Of a stretch of 54,274 nucleotides of DNA, positions 44,883 through 54,274 are shown piece after piece (position 1 is the stretch's first letter; the number at the start of each line of letters is the position of its first letter). A model generated the notes under the pieces. It saw only the letters and a list, made by a program, of their open reading frames with translations, did no database searches and was not told where the DNA came from. This DNA is from Bacteroidota bacterium (lineage in GTDB: Bacteria > Bacteroidota > Ignavibacteria > UBA10030 > UBA8401): assembly GCA_005792285.1 (NCBI GenBank), contig SXSI01000034.1:1-54274 (forward strand), in the 5' to 3' direction. The translations under genes were made by a program, and so were the position numbers.

Positions 44883-45497
44883 TTATTGCTTTATAAAAGG
44901 CATTCCAAAATTTTTCAGAAGTTCTTTCGCTTCATTATCGCTTTTAGCAGTAGTTACAAATGTAATATCCATTCCACTAATTCGATTTGTTTTATCCGGA
45001 TCAATTTCACGGAATATTATTTGTTCTTTTATTCCCATTGTATAATTTCCAAATCCATCAAACGATTTATTTGAAACTCCACGGAAATCTCTAATTTGTG
45101 GAATTGCAACATTAATTAAACGATCGAGAAATTCGTACATTTTTTTTCCACGCAATGTTACTTTTGCACCAATTGCCATATTTTCTCGAAGTTTGAAATT
45201 TGAAATCGCTTTTTTAGATTTCGTAGTTACAACTTTCTGCCCGGTAATTGCTTCCAATTCTTTAATTTTTATTTCAAGAATTTTTGCATCTTGTGTTGCA
45301 ACACCAACTCCGGAATTAATCGCAATTTTATCTAACTTTGGAACTGCCATTACATTTTTATATTTAAATTCCTTCATCAATGCTGGAATAACATCATTTT
45401 TATATTTATCCATTAATCGTGGATAAATTCCAGGAACTGCTTCACCAATTGTAACTTCTATTTTTTCCGACCTTACTATTTTTTTTTCTTTTGCCAT
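44883..45497 (-). CDS. rplE: 50S ribosomal protein L5
   Basis: L5, which carries 5S rRNA on the central protuberance. At 204 residues it is longer than the usual 180 because of an N-terminal extension (about 23 residues) before [19 protein letters not shown]. Conserved [33 protein letters not shown] and [18 protein letters not shown] follow. Confidence 0.97.
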   Translation of the reverse strand: MAKEKKIVRSEKIEVTIGEAVPGIYPRLMDKYKNDVIPALMKEFKYKNVMAVPKLDKIAINSGVGVATQDAKILEIKIKELEAITGQKVVTTKSKKAISNFKLRENMAIGAKVTLRGKKMYEFLDRLINVAIPQIRDFRGVSNKSFDGFGNYTMGIKEQIIFREIDPDKTNRISGMDITFVTTAKSDNEAKELLKNFGMPFIKQ

Positions 45498-45515
45498 TTT
45501 AAATTTTTCTATTTT

Positions 45516-45839
45516 TTAAAACATTTCTTTACTTTTTCTTGAGACCCTCATAACTTTTATTTTTCCAGTTACGGCATCTTTAACGCGCGTATAACCAATT
45601 CGAGTTGGTTTTCCGGTGTGCGGACATTTTATCATCGCATTTGATGCGTTAATTGGTGCTTCTTTTTTTACAACTCCACCTTGTGGACTTTTTTGAGAAG
45701 GCTTCGTGTGTCTTTTTACAATATTTACACCTTCGATAATAATTTTATTTATTTCAGGCAATACTTGCAAAACTTTTCCCTCTTTACCGCGAGAGTTTCC
45801 GCTAATTACAATTACAGTGTCATTTTTCTTTATTTGCAT
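45516..45839 (-). CDS. rplX: 50S ribosomal protein L24
   Basis: L24, 107 residues, an assembly initiator with a KOW motif (KKNDTVIVISGNSRGKEGKV). The remainder (KRHTKPSQKSPQGGVVKKEAPI and CPHTGKPTRIGYT) is canonical. It begins a few bases after the rplN frame ends. Confidence 0.97.
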   Translation of the reverse strand: MQIKKNDTVIVISGNSRGKEGKVLQVLPEINKIIIEGVNIVKRHTKPSQKSPQGGVVKKEAPINASNAMIKCPHTGKPTRIGYTRVKDAVTGKIKVMRVSRKSKEMF

Positions 45840-45843
45840 ATAT

Positions 45844-46218
45844 TTATTTTATATTACTTCTGGGGCAAGTGAAACAATTTTCATATATTTTTTTTTCGCG
45901 AAGCTCACGAGCAACCGGTCCGAAAATACGTGTTCCTCTTGGTTCTCCTTGTTGATTTAATAATACAACTGCGTTCTCATCGAATCGAATATAGGAACCA
46001 TCTTTTCTTCTAACTTCTTTTGCAGTTCTAACAACAACAGCTCTTGATACTTCACCTTTTTTTACTCCGCCACCAGGAATTGCTGATTTAACTGATACAA
46101 CTACTAAATCTCCAAGTGATGCATAGCGACGCTCATGACCACCAAGCACTCTAATGCAACGAACTTTCTTTGCACCTGAATTATCTGCTACTATTAAATT
46201 TGTTTCTTCTTGTATCAT
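45844..46218 (-). CDS. rplN: 50S ribosomal protein L14 with an apparent C-terminal frameshift
   Basis: L14 is canonical through residue 110 ([21 protein letters not shown] to [12 protein letters not shown]). After this the literal frame gives an unrelated 14-residue tail ([14 protein letters not shown], ending 45844), instead of the near-universal [10 protein letters not shown]-type end. The switch falls at nine consecutive A on the coding strand (T-run 45888-45896). With eight A, the frame would read [12 protein letters not shown] and stop at 45849, giving a normal 122-residue protein. It is thus either a one-base error in the sequence, or a real insertion rescued by slippage on the A-run. 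Confidence 0.9.
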   Translation of the reverse strand: MIQEETNLIVADNSGAKKVRCIRVLGGHERRYASLGDLVVVSVKSAIPGGGVKKGEVSRAVVVRTAKEVRRKDGSYIRFDENAVVLLNQQGEPRGTRIFGPVARELREKKIYENCFTCPRSNIK

Positions 46219-46233
46219 ATTATCTTCTGTTTT

Positions 46234-46494
46234 TTATTTTACTTTTGTAACAATTTCAACCAACCGCCATCTTTTTAATTTACTCATTGGTCGGGTTTCC
46301 ATAATTTTTACTTTATCGCCAATCGAAGCACTGTTTGTTTCGTCGTGAGCAATTAATCTTGTGGTTCTTTTAAAATATTTTTTATACAACGGATGAACAA
46401 TTCGTCGCTCGACTGCAACAACAATACTTTTTGCCATTTTGTTACTTACAACTTTTCCAACTTTTGTTTTTCTATGTGTTGTGCGTGTATTCAT
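46234..46494 (-). CDS. rpsQ: 30S ribosomal protein S17
   Basis: S17, 86 residues, OB fold. Conserved [31 protein letters not shown] and [19 protein letters not shown]. Primary 16S rRNA binder. Fifteen bases before rplN. Confidence 0.97.
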   Translation of the reverse strand: MNTRTTHRKTKVGKVVSNKMAKSIVVAVERRIVHPLYKKYFKRTTRLIAHDETNSASIGDKVKIMETRPMSKLKRWRLVEIVTKVK

Positions 46495-46508
46495 GATCTT
46501 TAATTTTA

Positions 46509-46715
46509 TTATTTACTTTTTTGCTGAAGTTGACGCTCACGCAAAACTGTTTTCATTTTGGCAATCTGTTTTCTGCTCAAACTAAATTGAGATGGCTTTT
46601 GAACTTGCCCAGAAGTTTTTTGAAATGTCATTGTAGCCAACAAATCTTTTTCTTCTTGAATTTGTTTTAGCAACTCTGATTCGTTTAAATCTCTTATTTC
46701 TTTCATTGTTTTCAT
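46509..46715 (-). CDS. rpmC: 50S ribosomal protein L29
   Basis: L29, 68 residues, two-helix protein at the exit tunnel. The start [19 protein letters not shown] and the C-terminal [14 protein letters not shown] are typical. Position between rplP and rpsQ is standard. Confidence 0.95.
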   Translation of the reverse strand: MKTMKEIRDLNESELLKQIQEEKDLLATMTFQKTSGQVQKPSQFSLSRKQIAKMKTVLRERQLQQKSK

Positions 46716-46729
46716 AAATCTATCTCTAT

Positions 46730-47155
46730 TTAATGTTTTGCAACATAATCATATCGTGTTGAAAATTTTGTTTTAACTGGCAATTTATGACCTGCTAATT
46801 TTAATGCTTCTTTTGCACTCTCGATAGATAAACCACCAACTTCAAACATTACAGTACCAGGTTTAACTACTGCAACCCAATATTCCGGTACTCCTTTACC
46901 ACTTCCCATTCTAGTTTCTGCAGGTTTTTTTGTAATTGGTTTATCAGGGAAAATTCGAATCCAAACTTTTCCTTCACGTTTCATCATTCTGGTTAATGCA
47001 ACACGAGTTGCTTCAATTTGTCTTTGTGTTATCCAACCAGCTTCTAAAGATTTCAAACCAAAATCACCAAATGCAACAGTTGCTCCACGAGTAGCAACGC
47101 CACCACGTCTACCTTTTTGCATTTTTCTAAATTTTACTCTCTTTGGCATTAACAT
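46730..47155 (-). CDS. rplP: 50S ribosomal protein L16
   Basis: L16, 141 residues, near the tRNA elbow. [19 protein letters not shown] is the canonical start, followed by [19 protein letters not shown] and the [22 protein letters not shown]-type block. Eighteen bases after rpsC. Confidence 0.97.
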   Translation of the reverse strand: MLMPKRVKFRKMQKGRRGGVATRGATVAFGDFGLKSLEAGWITQRQIEATRVALTRMMKREGKVWIRIFPDKPITKKPAETRMGSGKGVPEYWVAVVKPGTVMFEVGGLSIESAKEALKLAGHKLPVKTKFSTRYDYVAKH

Positions 47156-47172
47156 ATAATTACTCTTTTTCC

Positions 47173-47811
47173 TTACTTAGTATTTTTTTCAAGAATTTCA
47201 CCTTTACAAATCCAAACTTTTACACCAATTAAACCATAAATAGTTAATGCTGCAGTTGATGCATAATCAATATCAGCACGAAGTGTATGAAGTGGAATTC
47301 TTCCTTCTTTATATTGTTCAGTTCTAGCTATATCTGCACCACCAAGTCGTCCACCACATTTAATACGAATTCCTTCGGCGCCCATTCTTCTAGCTGATGT
47401 AAGAGCTTGTTTCATTGCTCGACGAAAAGCTACTCTTGCTTCTAATTGTCTGGCAATAGTATCTGCTACAAGTACTGCATCTAATTCGGGACGTTTAATT
47501 TCACTAATTAAAATTTTAATATCTTTATTTGTCAATTTTCTTAATTCTTCTTCTAGTATTGCAATATCTTTTCCACTTTTACCGATGACTACACCGGGAC
47601 GTGCAGTATGAATATTTATGCAAACATATTTCGGAGTACGATCTATAATAACTTTTGAAATACTTGCAGCCTTCAATTTAGTATGAACGAAGTTTCTTAT
47701 AACTTCATCTTCTTTCAATTTTGAAGCATAATTTTTCTGCTCAAACCAGTTTGAATCCCAGCCTTTAATTATGCCGAGTCTAAAACCAATTGGATGTGTT
47801 TTTTGTCCCAA
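47173..47811 (-). CDS. rpsC: 30S ribosomal protein S3
   Basis: S3, 212 residues, with a KH domain ([21 protein letters not shown]) and the C-terminal [22 protein letters not shown] region. Together with S4 and S5 it forms the mRNA entry channel helicase. The start codon is TTG, one base after the rplV stop, so translation is probably coupled. Confidence 0.97.
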   Translation of the reverse strand: MGQKTHPIGFRLGIIKGWDSNWFEQKNYASKLKEDEVIRNFVHTKLKAASISKVIIDRTPKYVCINIHTARPGVVIGKSGKDIAILEEELRKLTNKDIKILISEIKRPELDAVLVADTIARQLEARVAFRRAMKQALTSARRMGAEGIRIKCGGRLGGADIARTEQYKEGRIPLHTLRADIDYASTAALTIYGLIGVKVWICKGEILEKNTK

Positions 47812-47812
47812 G

Positions 47813-48193
47813 TTATTCTTCCTTACTCTTTAGTTTATTACTCTCTTTAGTTTTTTTCTGCGAAACTATAATTGTAATATGATTTGATCTTTTTAAAATT
47901 TGATAAGCTCTTCCCATCGGCGCAGGCATCATTCTTTTCAACGAAGCACCGCCATCAACAAAACATTCTTTTACGAAAAGTGAATGTGTGTCAACACGAC
48001 CAGAATGATCTTTGTTTTGAATATTTGAAACCGCTGAACGCAAAACTTTTTCTGCAGTTTTTGAAGCATGTTTCGGCAGAAAATGCAAAATGTTCATAGC
48101 TTCATCTACCGATTTTCCTCGGATTAGATCAATAACCAATCTCATCTTTCGAGGAGAAGTGCCGATATATCTATTTATAGCTTTTGCTTCCAT
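47813..48193 (-). CDS. rplV: 50S ribosomal protein L22
   Basis: L22, 126 residues, whose beta-hairpin reaches into the exit tunnel. Conserved NRYIGTSPRKMRLVIDLIRGK, and the hairpin tip region GGASLKRMMPAPMGRAYQILKR. A short Lys-rich C-terminal tail overlaps the start region of rpsC. Confidence 0.97.
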   Translation of the reverse strand: MEAKAINRYIGTSPRKMRLVIDLIRGKSVDEAMNILHFLPKHASKTAEKVLRSAVSNIQNKDHSGRVDTHSLFVKECFVDGGASLKRMMPAPMGRAYQILKRSNHITIIVSQKKTKESNKLKSKEE

Positions 48194-48202
48194 TTATATT
48201 CC

Positions 48203-48490
48203 TTATTTAGCAGTTGTAGTTTCTTCTTTTTTAATTCCCGGATGACCTTTAAAAATTCTTGTCGGAGAAAATTCACCAAGTTTGTGACCGACCATCATCT
48301 CTGTTACATATACAGGAATAAATTTATTTCCATTGTGAACCGCAAAAGTATGTCCAACAAATTCCGGCGAAATTGTGCACGACCGCGACCAAGTTTTAAT
48401 TAATTGTTTTTTACTCGATTTATTTAACGTGTCAATTTTTTCTTGTACACGTTGATCGATATATGGACCTTTTTTAAGTGAGCGACTCAT
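48203..48490 (-). CDS. rpsS: 30S ribosomal protein S19
   Basis: S19, 95 residues, of the 30S head. [19 protein letters not shown] start and the [20 protein letters not shown] end are diagnostic. Two bases after rplB. Confidence 0.97.
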   Translation of the reverse strand: MSRSLKKGPYIDQRVQEKIDTLNKSSKKQLIKTWSRSCTISPEFVGHTFAVHNGNKFIPVYVTEMMVGHKLGEFSPTRIFKGHPGIKKEETTTAK

Positions 48491-48492
48491 AA

Positions 48493-49317
48493 TTATTTAC
48501 GATGTTTAACAATATAGTTTTCTGATTTTCTATTTGTGTTTCTTGTTTTCAAACCTTTTGATTTTTGTCCCCAAGGACTAACCGGATGTCCACCACCAGA
48601 AGTTTTTCCTTCTCCACCACCCATTGGATGATCTACTGGATTCATTGCAACTCCTCGAACGTGAGGTCTAATTCCTAACCATCTTGATCGTCCAGCTTTT
48701 CCTAAACTTATATTTTCATTATCAAGATTTCCGACAATACCAATTGTTGCGTAACAGTTGTTGTGAATATTTCTAATTTCTCCTGAAGGAAATTTTAATA
48801 ATACAAAGTCACCTTCTTTAGCTTGGACTGTTGCAAAATTTCCTGCACTTCTTGCAATTTGTCCACCTTTGCCAGGCTTCATTTCAATATTATGGACATT
48901 TGTATTTACTGGAATTGCTGAAAGAGGCAATGCATTTCCAACTTTAATTTCTGCAGTATCAGATGCAATAAGTACTTCGTTGATTTTTAATTCGTTAGGT
49001 GCAAGAATATATCTCTTTGCTCCATCGTTATAAAATAATAAAGCAATTCGCGCTGATCTATTTGGATCGTATTGAATTGAATCCACACGGGCTGGTATAC
49101 CACGTTTATCTCTTTTAAAATCAATAATACGATATGTTCTTTTATGTCCACCACCACGATGTCGCGATGTAACACGACCATAATTATTTCTTCCACCAGA
49201 TTTTGGTAATCCGCGTGTAAGCGATTTTTCTTTTTTTGTAGATGTTATCTCTTCAAAAGATGAAATCGAATAATATCTTGTAGCTGGTGTATTTGGTTTT
49301 AATTTTCTTAATGCCAT
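48493..49317 (-). CDS. rplB: 50S ribosomal protein L2
   Basis: L2, 274 residues, required for peptidyl transferase activity. Contains [44 protein letters not shown], and the catalytic-region [21 protein letters not shown] with its conserved His. Confidence 0.98.
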   Translation of the reverse strand: MALRKLKPNTPATRYYSISSFEEITSTKKEKSLTRGLPKSGGRNNYGRVTSRHRGGGHKRTYRIIDFKRDKRGIPARVDSIQYDPNRSARIALLFYNDGAKRYILAPNELKINEVLIASDTAEIKVGNALPLSAIPVNTNVHNIEMKPGKGGQIARSAGNFATVQAKEGDFVLLKFPSGEIRNIHNNCYATIGIVGNLDNENISLGKAGRSRWLGIRPHVRGVAMNPVDHPMGGGEGKTSGGGHPVSPWGQKSKGLKTRNTNRKSENYIVKHRK

Positions 49318-49331
49318 ATATATTTCCTCAG

Positions 49332-49622
49332 TTACGAATTAGGAAGCAGATCAATTGTCTGTCCCTCTTTAATTGTAACAAAAGCTTTTTTCCAATCAGC
49401 TCTTTTTCCTTCAACACGCCCACGCTTAGACATTTGGCCTTTCTTTTTTCCTAATACTCGCATTGTTCTAACAGATAAAACATCAACATTGAATTTTTTT
49501 TCAACTGCTTTCGCAATTTCAATTTTATTAGCAAATTCCATTACAACAAAACAATATTGCCTTAAAGATGCTAATGCTGTCATTTTTTCTGTTAAAAGTG
49601 GTTTTATTAAAATGCTTGTCAT
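49332..49622 (-). CDS. rplW: 50S ribosomal protein L23
   Basis: L23, 96 residues, at the exit tunnel and a docking site for trigger factor and [23 protein letters not shown] and [19 protein letters not shown] are canonical. One base after rplD. Confidence 0.96.
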   Translation of the reverse strand: MTSILIKPLLTEKMTALASLRQYCFVVMEFANKIEIAKAVEKKFNVDVLSVRTMRVLGKKKGQMSKRGRVEGKRADWKKAFVTIKEGQTIDLLPNS

Positions 49623-49623
49623 A

Positions 49624-50256
49624 TTAATTCAATGAAAATGTTTCGTTAACCATTTCTATACATCCTTTTTGTAGAATCAGTACTTTGCTATTCAAAATGG
49701 CATAAGTCGATGCATTTTTTGCTTCAAGAATATTTAGTTTCTTAATATTTTTACCTGACTTAAGTACAATGGTATCACAATTTTTAGTCAACAAAAGTAT
49801 TTTTTTATTTTCAAGTTTAAGTGCTTTAATTATAGAAACCATATTTTTTGTTTTTGCTACATCAAAGCTAAAATCTTCAATTACAAAAATATTTCCTTCT
49901 TTAGCTTTATAAGAATAAGCTGATTTTCTGGCAAGCCTTTTTACTTTTGCAGGAAGTTTTATAACGTAGTCATGAGGCTTCGGACCAAAAATAGTTCCAC
50001 CACCAACCATAATTGGTGAACGTCTTGTTCCTTGTCGAGCATTTCCAGTTTTCTTTTGTGAATATGGTTTTTTACCACCGCCACGAACTTCACCACGCTC
50101 TTTTGTTTTGTGTGTTCCTTGTCTTTGATTCGCCATATAAGAACGTACTGCCATATAAATAGCATGATCGTTAGGCACAATCTCAAAAATCGAAGGATCC
50201 AAGTTTACCTTTTCTCCTGATTTTGATCCATCTATTTTAAAAATTTCAAGTTCCAT
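49624..50256 (-). CDS. rplD: 50S ribosomal protein L4
   Basis: L4, 210 residues. The tunnel-lining loop (TKERGEVRGGGKKPYSQKKTGNARQGTRRS) is intact. E. coli L4 regulates the S10 operon through its leader; no such leader hairpin was identified before rpsJ here. Confidence 0.97.
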   Translation of the reverse strand: MELEIFKIDGSKSGEKVNLDPSIFEIVPNDHAIYMAVRSYMANQRQGTHKTKERGEVRGGGKKPYSQKKTGNARQGTRRSPIMVGGGTIFGPKPHDYVIKLPAKVKRLARKSAYSYKAKEGNIFVIEDFSFDVAKTKNMVSIIKALKLENKKILLLTKNCDTIVLKSGKNIKKLNILEAKNASTYAILNSKVLILQKGCIEMVNETFSLN

Positions 50257-50266
50257 AATTTTGCAA

Positions 50267-50887
50267 TTATTTTGTAATTCTTACATAAGTGTTTTTTGGA
50301 CCGGGGATTGAACCTTTAATCAAAATTAAATTTGATTCGTCAATTATTTTTACCACAGTCAAATTTTTTATTGTAACATTATCAAAACCCATTCTTCCAG
50401 CCATTCTCATTCCTTTAAAAACACGAGAAGGATAAGATGATCCACCAATTGATCCTGGTGCACGAACGCGATCAGAAGCTCCGTGAGATGTACCACCAAC
50501 ACCACTAAAATGATGTCTCCGAACAACTCCCTGAAATCCTTTTCCTTTTGATTTTGATGTAACGTCAACCTTCTCTCCTTGTAAGAAGAGAGAAACTTTT
50601 ATTTCGCTGCCAACAGAAATATTATCTGTATCAAAATCACGAAATTCTTTAATTAAGCGCAGTGGTTTTACATTTGCTTTTTTAAAATTTCCCATCTCAG
50701 GTTTATTTACTAACCTTTCGGGTTTTTCATCGTAACCAAGTTGAACAGCGTTATAGCCATCTTTTTCTTTTGTTCGAATATTTGTAACATAACAAGGTCC
50801 AGCTTCGATGACTGTACATGGAACAGAAAGTCCATTCTCATCAAAGACGCTTGCCATGCCAATTTTTTTTCCTAAAATACCTTTCAC
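50267..50887 (-). CDS. rplC: 50S ribosomal protein L3
   Basis: L3, 206 residues, begins [22 protein letters not shown], with [16 protein letters not shown] and the extended loop [23 protein letters not shown] towards the peptidyl transferase centre. The start codon is GTG. Confidence 0.97.
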   Translation of the reverse strand: MKGILGKKIGMASVFDENGLSVPCTVIEAGPCYVTNIRTKEKDGYNAVQLGYDEKPERLVNKPEMGNFKKANVKPLRLIKEFRDFDTDNISVGSEIKVSLFLQGEKVDVTSKSKGKGFQGVVRRHHFSGVGGTSHGASDRVRAPGSIGGSSYPSRVFKGMRMAGRMGFDNVTIKNLTVVKIIDESNLILIKGSIPGPKNTYVRITK

Positions 50888-50917
50888 AATTTCTCCTTAA
50901 TATCTAAATAGGTATCG

Positions 50918-51226
50918 TTATGTTTTAATTTCAACATCAACACCAGCCGGTAAATCCAGTTTCATTAATGCATCAACTGTTTTAGATCCAGATGTGAGAA
51001 TGTCAATTAACCGTTTATGAATTCTTGTTTCAAATTGCTCACGTGATTTTTTATCAACATGTGGCGAACGATTTACGGTATAAATCGTTTTTTTTGTCGG
51101 CAAAGGTATCGGTCCAGATACGATTGCACCACTTGATTTTACTGTTTTAATAATCTTATCGGCAGACTTGTCGATAAGATTATGATCGTAAGACCGCAAC
51201 TTAATTCTAATTTTTTGACTTGCCAC
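50918..51226 (-). CDS. rpsJ: 30S ribosomal protein S10
   Basis: S10, 102 residues, canonical: [21 protein letters not shown] and [29 protein letters not shown] start with AAGGAA upstream. It also serves NusB in antitermination. It follows tuf closely, linking the str and S10 operons. Confidence 0.97.
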   Translation of the reverse strand: MASQKIRIKLRSYDHNLIDKSADKIIKTVKSSGAIVSGPIPLPTKKTIYTVNRSPHVDKKSREQFETRIHKRLIDILTSGSKTVDALMKLDLPAGVDVEIKT

Positions 51227-51265
51227 TTTTATTTCCTTTTTAAATGAGTGTTATTAAAAAATTAA

Positions 51266-52474
51266 TTACTCAATTATTTTTGATACAACACCAGCACCAA
51301 CTGTTCTGCCACCTTCACGAATTGCAAAACGTAATCCTTCTTCCATAGCGATAGTTGATATTAATTCTATAACCATGTTGTCAACATTATCACCCGGCAT
51401 AATCATTTCAACTCCGGTTGGTAGTGCAACATTTCCTGTAACGTCTGTTGTTCTGAAATAGAACTGTGGTCTGTAACCATTAATAAATGGAGTGTGTCGT
51501 CCACCTTCTTCTTTTTTCAAAACATAAACCTGTGCTGAGAATTTTTTATGTGGTTTAATTGAACCTGGTTTTGCAACAACCATACCACGCATTAAATCAT
51601 CTTTTTCAATTCCACGTAATAAAATTCCTGCGTTATCACCAGCAACAACTTCATCAAGTTCTTTACGAAACATTTCTGCTCCGGTAACAACTGTTTTTTT
51701 ATACTGATTAAGTCCGATTACTTCAACTTCATCACCAATTTTTGCTCGTCCTCTTTCAACACGACCTGTACCAACTGTACCACGTCCTGTAATTGAGAAT
51801 ACATCTTCAATAGGCATTAAAAATGGTTTTGCATCGTCACGAATTGGAACTGGAATATAAGTATCAACAGCTTCCATTAATTTAAAAATGCATTGAAGAT
51901 CTGGGTGATCTGCTTTTGAATTTGGATTTACAGCAGCTTCCATTGCTTTTAATGCTGAACCACGAATGATTGGGATTTCATCTCCGGGATATTCATACAT
52001 TTTTAAAAGATCACGTAATTCCATTTCAACGAGCTCGGCTAATTCAGGATCTGCAGCATCAATTTTATTCATAAAGACAACAATTTTTGGAACACCAACT
52101 TGACGTGCTAATAATATATGTTCTCTTGTTTGCGGCATTGGTCCATCTGTTGCAGCAACGACAAGAATTGCACCATCCATTTGTGCTGCACCAGTGATCA
52201 TATTCTTCACATAATCTGCGTGACCTGGACAATCAACGTGTGCGTAGTGGCGATTTTCTGTTTGGTATTCAACGTGTGCAGTTTGAATCGTTATACCACG
52301 TGCTTTTTCTTCAGGAGCATTATCAATGCTATCGAAAGTTCTGACTGCTGAAAGATTTTTCTTTGCAAGCGTCATAGTTATTGCAGCAGTTAATGTTGTT
52401 TTACCATGATCAACGTGACCAATGGTTCCAATGTTTACGTGAGGTTTATCACGCATGAATTTTTCTTTTGCCAT
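51266..52474 (-). CDS. tuf: elongation factor Tu
   Basis: EF-Tu, 402 residues, delivers aminoacyl-tRNA. G1 GHVDHGKT (19-26), [10 protein letters not shown] switch I end, [18 protein letters not shown] (G3), NKID (G4), and the second and third beta domains ending in [14 protein letters not shown] are all present. Ribosome site AAGGAG before ATG. Only this copy is visible in the window. Confidence 0.98.
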   Translation of the reverse strand: MAKEKFMRDKPHVNIGTIGHVDHGKTTLTAAITMTLAKKNLSAVRTFDSIDNAPEEKARGITIQTAHVEYQTENRHYAHVDCPGHADYVKNMITGAAQMDGAILVVAATDGPMPQTREHILLARQVGVPKIVVFMNKIDAADPELAELVEMELRDLLKMYEYPGDEIPIIRGSALKAMEAAVNPNSKADHPDLQCIFKLMEAVDTYIPVPIRDDAKPFLMPIEDVFSITGRGTVGTGRVERGRAKIGDEVEVIGLNQYKKTVVTGAEMFRKELDEVVAGDNAGILLRGIEKDDLMRGMVVAKPGSIKPHKKFSAQVYVLKKEEGGRHTPFINGYRPQFYFRTTDVTGNVALPTGVEMIMPGDNVDNMVIELISTIAMEEGLRFAIREGGRTVGAGVVSKIIE

Positions 52475-52527
52475 GGTTACTCCTTTTTATAAATTGTGAA
52501 ATTTAGTTTTTTGTTCATTGTTAATAT

Positions 52528-54273
52528 TTATACGGGAACTGATTCTTTCCCTTTTACTTTTTCGATTATTTGTTCAGAAATTGATTTTGGTGTTTCATCG
52601 TAATGCGAAAACTGCATTGTATAATGAGCGCGACCTTGAGTCATTGATCTCATTTGCGTTGCATAACCAAACATTTCCGAAAGTGGAACTAATGATTTAA
52701 TAACTTGCGCATCTTTACGTGCAGTCATTCCTTCTATTTTGCCTCTTCGGGAACTTAAATCTCCCATTACATCACCCATATATTCTTCAGGGGTTACAAC
52801 TTCAACACCCATTATTGGTTCGAGAAGAACTGGGTTTGCTTTTTTTGCTGCTGCTTGGAATGCCATTGAACCGGCAATTTTAAATGCCATTTCAGAAGAG
52901 TCAACAGGATGAAAAGATCCATCAATCAATCTTACTTTTACATCTTCAACAGGATAACCAGCTAATACTCCATTTTTCAATGCGTCTCTAATACCTTCCA
53001 TTGATGGTTTAATAAATTCTCTTGGAATAGAACCACCAACTACTGCATCTTCAAATTCAAATCCTTTTCCTTTTTCATTTGGTTCGAGTTCAATCCAAAC
53101 ATGACCATATTGTCCTTTTCCACCAGATTGTCGAATAAATTTTCCTTCAGCTTCAACTTTTTTACGAATTGTTTCTTTGTAAGCAAATTGTGGTTTTCCA
53201 ACATTTGCATCAACTCTAAACTCTCGTCTCATTCTCTCAACAATAATTTCTAAATGAAGTTCACCCATTCCACCAATTAAGGTTTGGCCGGTTTCTTCAT
53301 TTGAAGAAATTCTAAATGTTGGATCTTCTTCAGCAAGTTTTTGAAGAGCTTCAGACATTTTTTCTTGATCTTGTTTAGTTTTTGGTTCAATCGCCTGATG
53401 AATAACTGGATTCGGGAATACCATTCTTTCTAAAATAATTGGATCATTTTCATCGCACAACGTGTCACCAGTTCGTGTATTTTTAAAACCAATTGCTGCT
53501 AAAATATCACCAGAAAAACCTTTTTCAACATCTTCTCTGGTATTTGCGTGCATTCTAAGAATTCTACCAACTCGTTCTTTTTTTCCACTTACAGAATTAT
53601 AAATATAAGATCCGGCTTCAACTGTTCCTGAATAAATACGGAAGAATGTTAATCTTCCTACAAATGGATCGGTCATAATTTTAAAAGCAATCGCAGTAAG
53701 TTTTTCATCATCCGAAATTTTACGAGTAATTTGGTCTTTCATATTTTCATGATGCCCCGTAATTTCTCCTGCATTAATATCAATTGGGGATGGAAGAAAA
53801 TCTACAACTGCATCAAGTAACATTTGTACACCTTTATTCTTAAATGACGAACCACAAAGAACAGGAATAATTTTTGATTTTATGCAAGATTCTCTTAAAA
53901 CTTTTTTAATTTCTTCGCTCGAAATTTCTTCGCCATTTAAATATTTTTCTAAAAGAGTATCATCTTCTTCGGAAACTGCTTCGAGCATTTTAATTCTATA
54001 ATCACTTGCAAGTTTTTGTAAGTCGTGTGGAATTTTTAAATCTTCCCATTCTTGACCATTTGAAGCTTCGTCAAAAACTCTTGCTTTCATCGTGGTAAGA
54101 TCAATTATCCCATTAAACATATCACCTTCGCCAACAGGAATTTGAACTGGTATTGCGTTTGCACCGAGACGTTCTTTCATCATGCGAACTGCACTATAAA
54201 AATCGGCGCCAACTCTATCCATTTTATTTATAAACGCAATTCGTGGTACACCATATTTATCTGCTTGTCTCCA
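52528..54273 (-). CDS. fusA: elongation factor G, N-terminus cut by window edge
   Basis: The translocase EF-G. The reading frame runs off the window, with the first complete codon at 54271-54273 (protein [19 protein letters not shown]). The NKMD G4 motif is present, but the G1-G3 GTPase motifs (about 130 residues) lie outside. Domains II-V are complete: [55 protein letters not shown] and the end [10 protein letters not shown]. It begins the superoperon as seen here; rpsL and rpsG are expected just beyond. Confidence 0.97.
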   Translation of the reverse strand, partial: WRQADKYGVPRIAFINKMDRVGADFYSAVRMMKERLGANAIPVQIPVGEGDMFNGIIDLTTMKARVFDEASNGQEWEDLKIPHDLQKLASDYRIKMLEAVSEEDDTLLEKYLNGEEISSEEIKKVLRESCIKSKIIPVLCGSSFKNKGVQMLLDAVVDFLPSPIDINAGEITGHHENMKDQITRKISDDEKLTAIAFKIMTDPFVGRLTFFRIYSGTVEAGSYIYNSVSGKKERVGRILRMHANTREDVEKGFSGDILAAIGFKNTRTGDTLCDENDPIILERMVFPNPVIHQAIEPKTKQDQEKMSEALQKLAEEDPTFRISSNEETGQTLIGGMGELHLEIIVERMRREFRVDANVGKPQFAYKETIRKKVEAEGKFIRQSGGKGQYGHVWIELEPNEKGKGFEFEDAVVGGSIPREFIKPSMEGIRDALKNGVLAGYPVEDVKVRLIDGSFHPVDSSEMAFKIAGSMAFQAAAKKANPVLLEPIMGVEVVTPEEYMGDVMGDLSSRRGKIEGMTARKDAQVIKSLVPLSEMFGYATQMRSMTQGRAHYTMQFSHYDETPKSISEQIIEKVKGKESVPV

Positions 54274-54274
54274 A

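Noticed and set aside
1-54274. CRISPR arrays, rRNA genes, insertion sequences, prophage genes and riboswitches.
   Set aside because: I read both strands for regular spaced repeats, rRNA signatures, transposases, phage structural genes and common riboswitch cores and saw none.

Overview
The window looks like chromosomal DNA from an AT-rich, Gram-negative bacterium of the FCB group, most likely Ignavibacteria or a close relative. This is inferred from gene content. Three large secreted proteins end in type IX secretion (T9SS) sorting-type domains, two of them with the NYPNPFNP motif. A PorV/PorQ-family protein and a TonB-dependent receptor with a carboxypeptidase-like N-terminal domain lie beside them. 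There are also M1 and M6 metallopeptidases, a DUF6702 protein and SpmA/SpmB. Two promoters read as ordinary sigma-70 boxes (TTGACT or TTGGTT, 17 bp, TATATT) and many genes have clear Shine-Dalgarno sites. That fits Ignavibacteria better than typical Bacteroidota.

Layout. At 1-3.6 kb are the 5' half of an initiator tRNA, a membrane protein, comF and uvrB. At 3.7-5.4 kb is an island of foreign-looking debris: an orphan C-terminal piece of a type ISP restriction enzyme, two long imperfect hairpins resembling integron attC sites, a DUF1648 membrane protein, a DCC-family protein, an epimerase remnant and a REP-like palindrome. At 5.4-9.7 kb an apparent operon encodes an outer-membrane barrel, proline dehydrogenase and an OPT peptide transporter. 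At 9.9-11.4 kb are spmA and spmB, then tRNA-Arg(ACG). At 11.7-16.1 kb are DUF6702, and divergently an M1 peptidase, a saccharopine-dehydrogenase-like reductase and tadA, the enzyme that modifies tRNA-Arg(ACG). At 16.1-20.4 kb are prfA, gamma-glutamyltranspeptidase, ssb and a beta-propeller protein.

At 20.5-32.9 kb lies a cell-surface and secretion block on the minus strand: T9SS cargo with Asp-box-like motifs, TonB receptor, 1109-residue T9SS protein, PorV-like protein and M6 protease, separated by clear terminators. At 32.9-35.6 kb is a serine-biosynthesis-like pair (serA and a class V aminotransferase). From 35.7 kb to the end is the str-S10-spc-alpha ribosomal superoperon on the minus strand, from fusA (cut by the window edge) to rplQ, followed by engB and a terminator.

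The most striking observations are: a tRNA-Gln(TTG) gene inside the spc operon between rplR and rpsE; an apparent one-base frameshift in rplN at a run of nine A that swaps the conserved L14 C-terminus for an unrelated tail; and the attC-like hairpins in the 3.7-5.4 kb island. I see no rRNA genes, CRISPR arrays, transposase genes or prophage genes.
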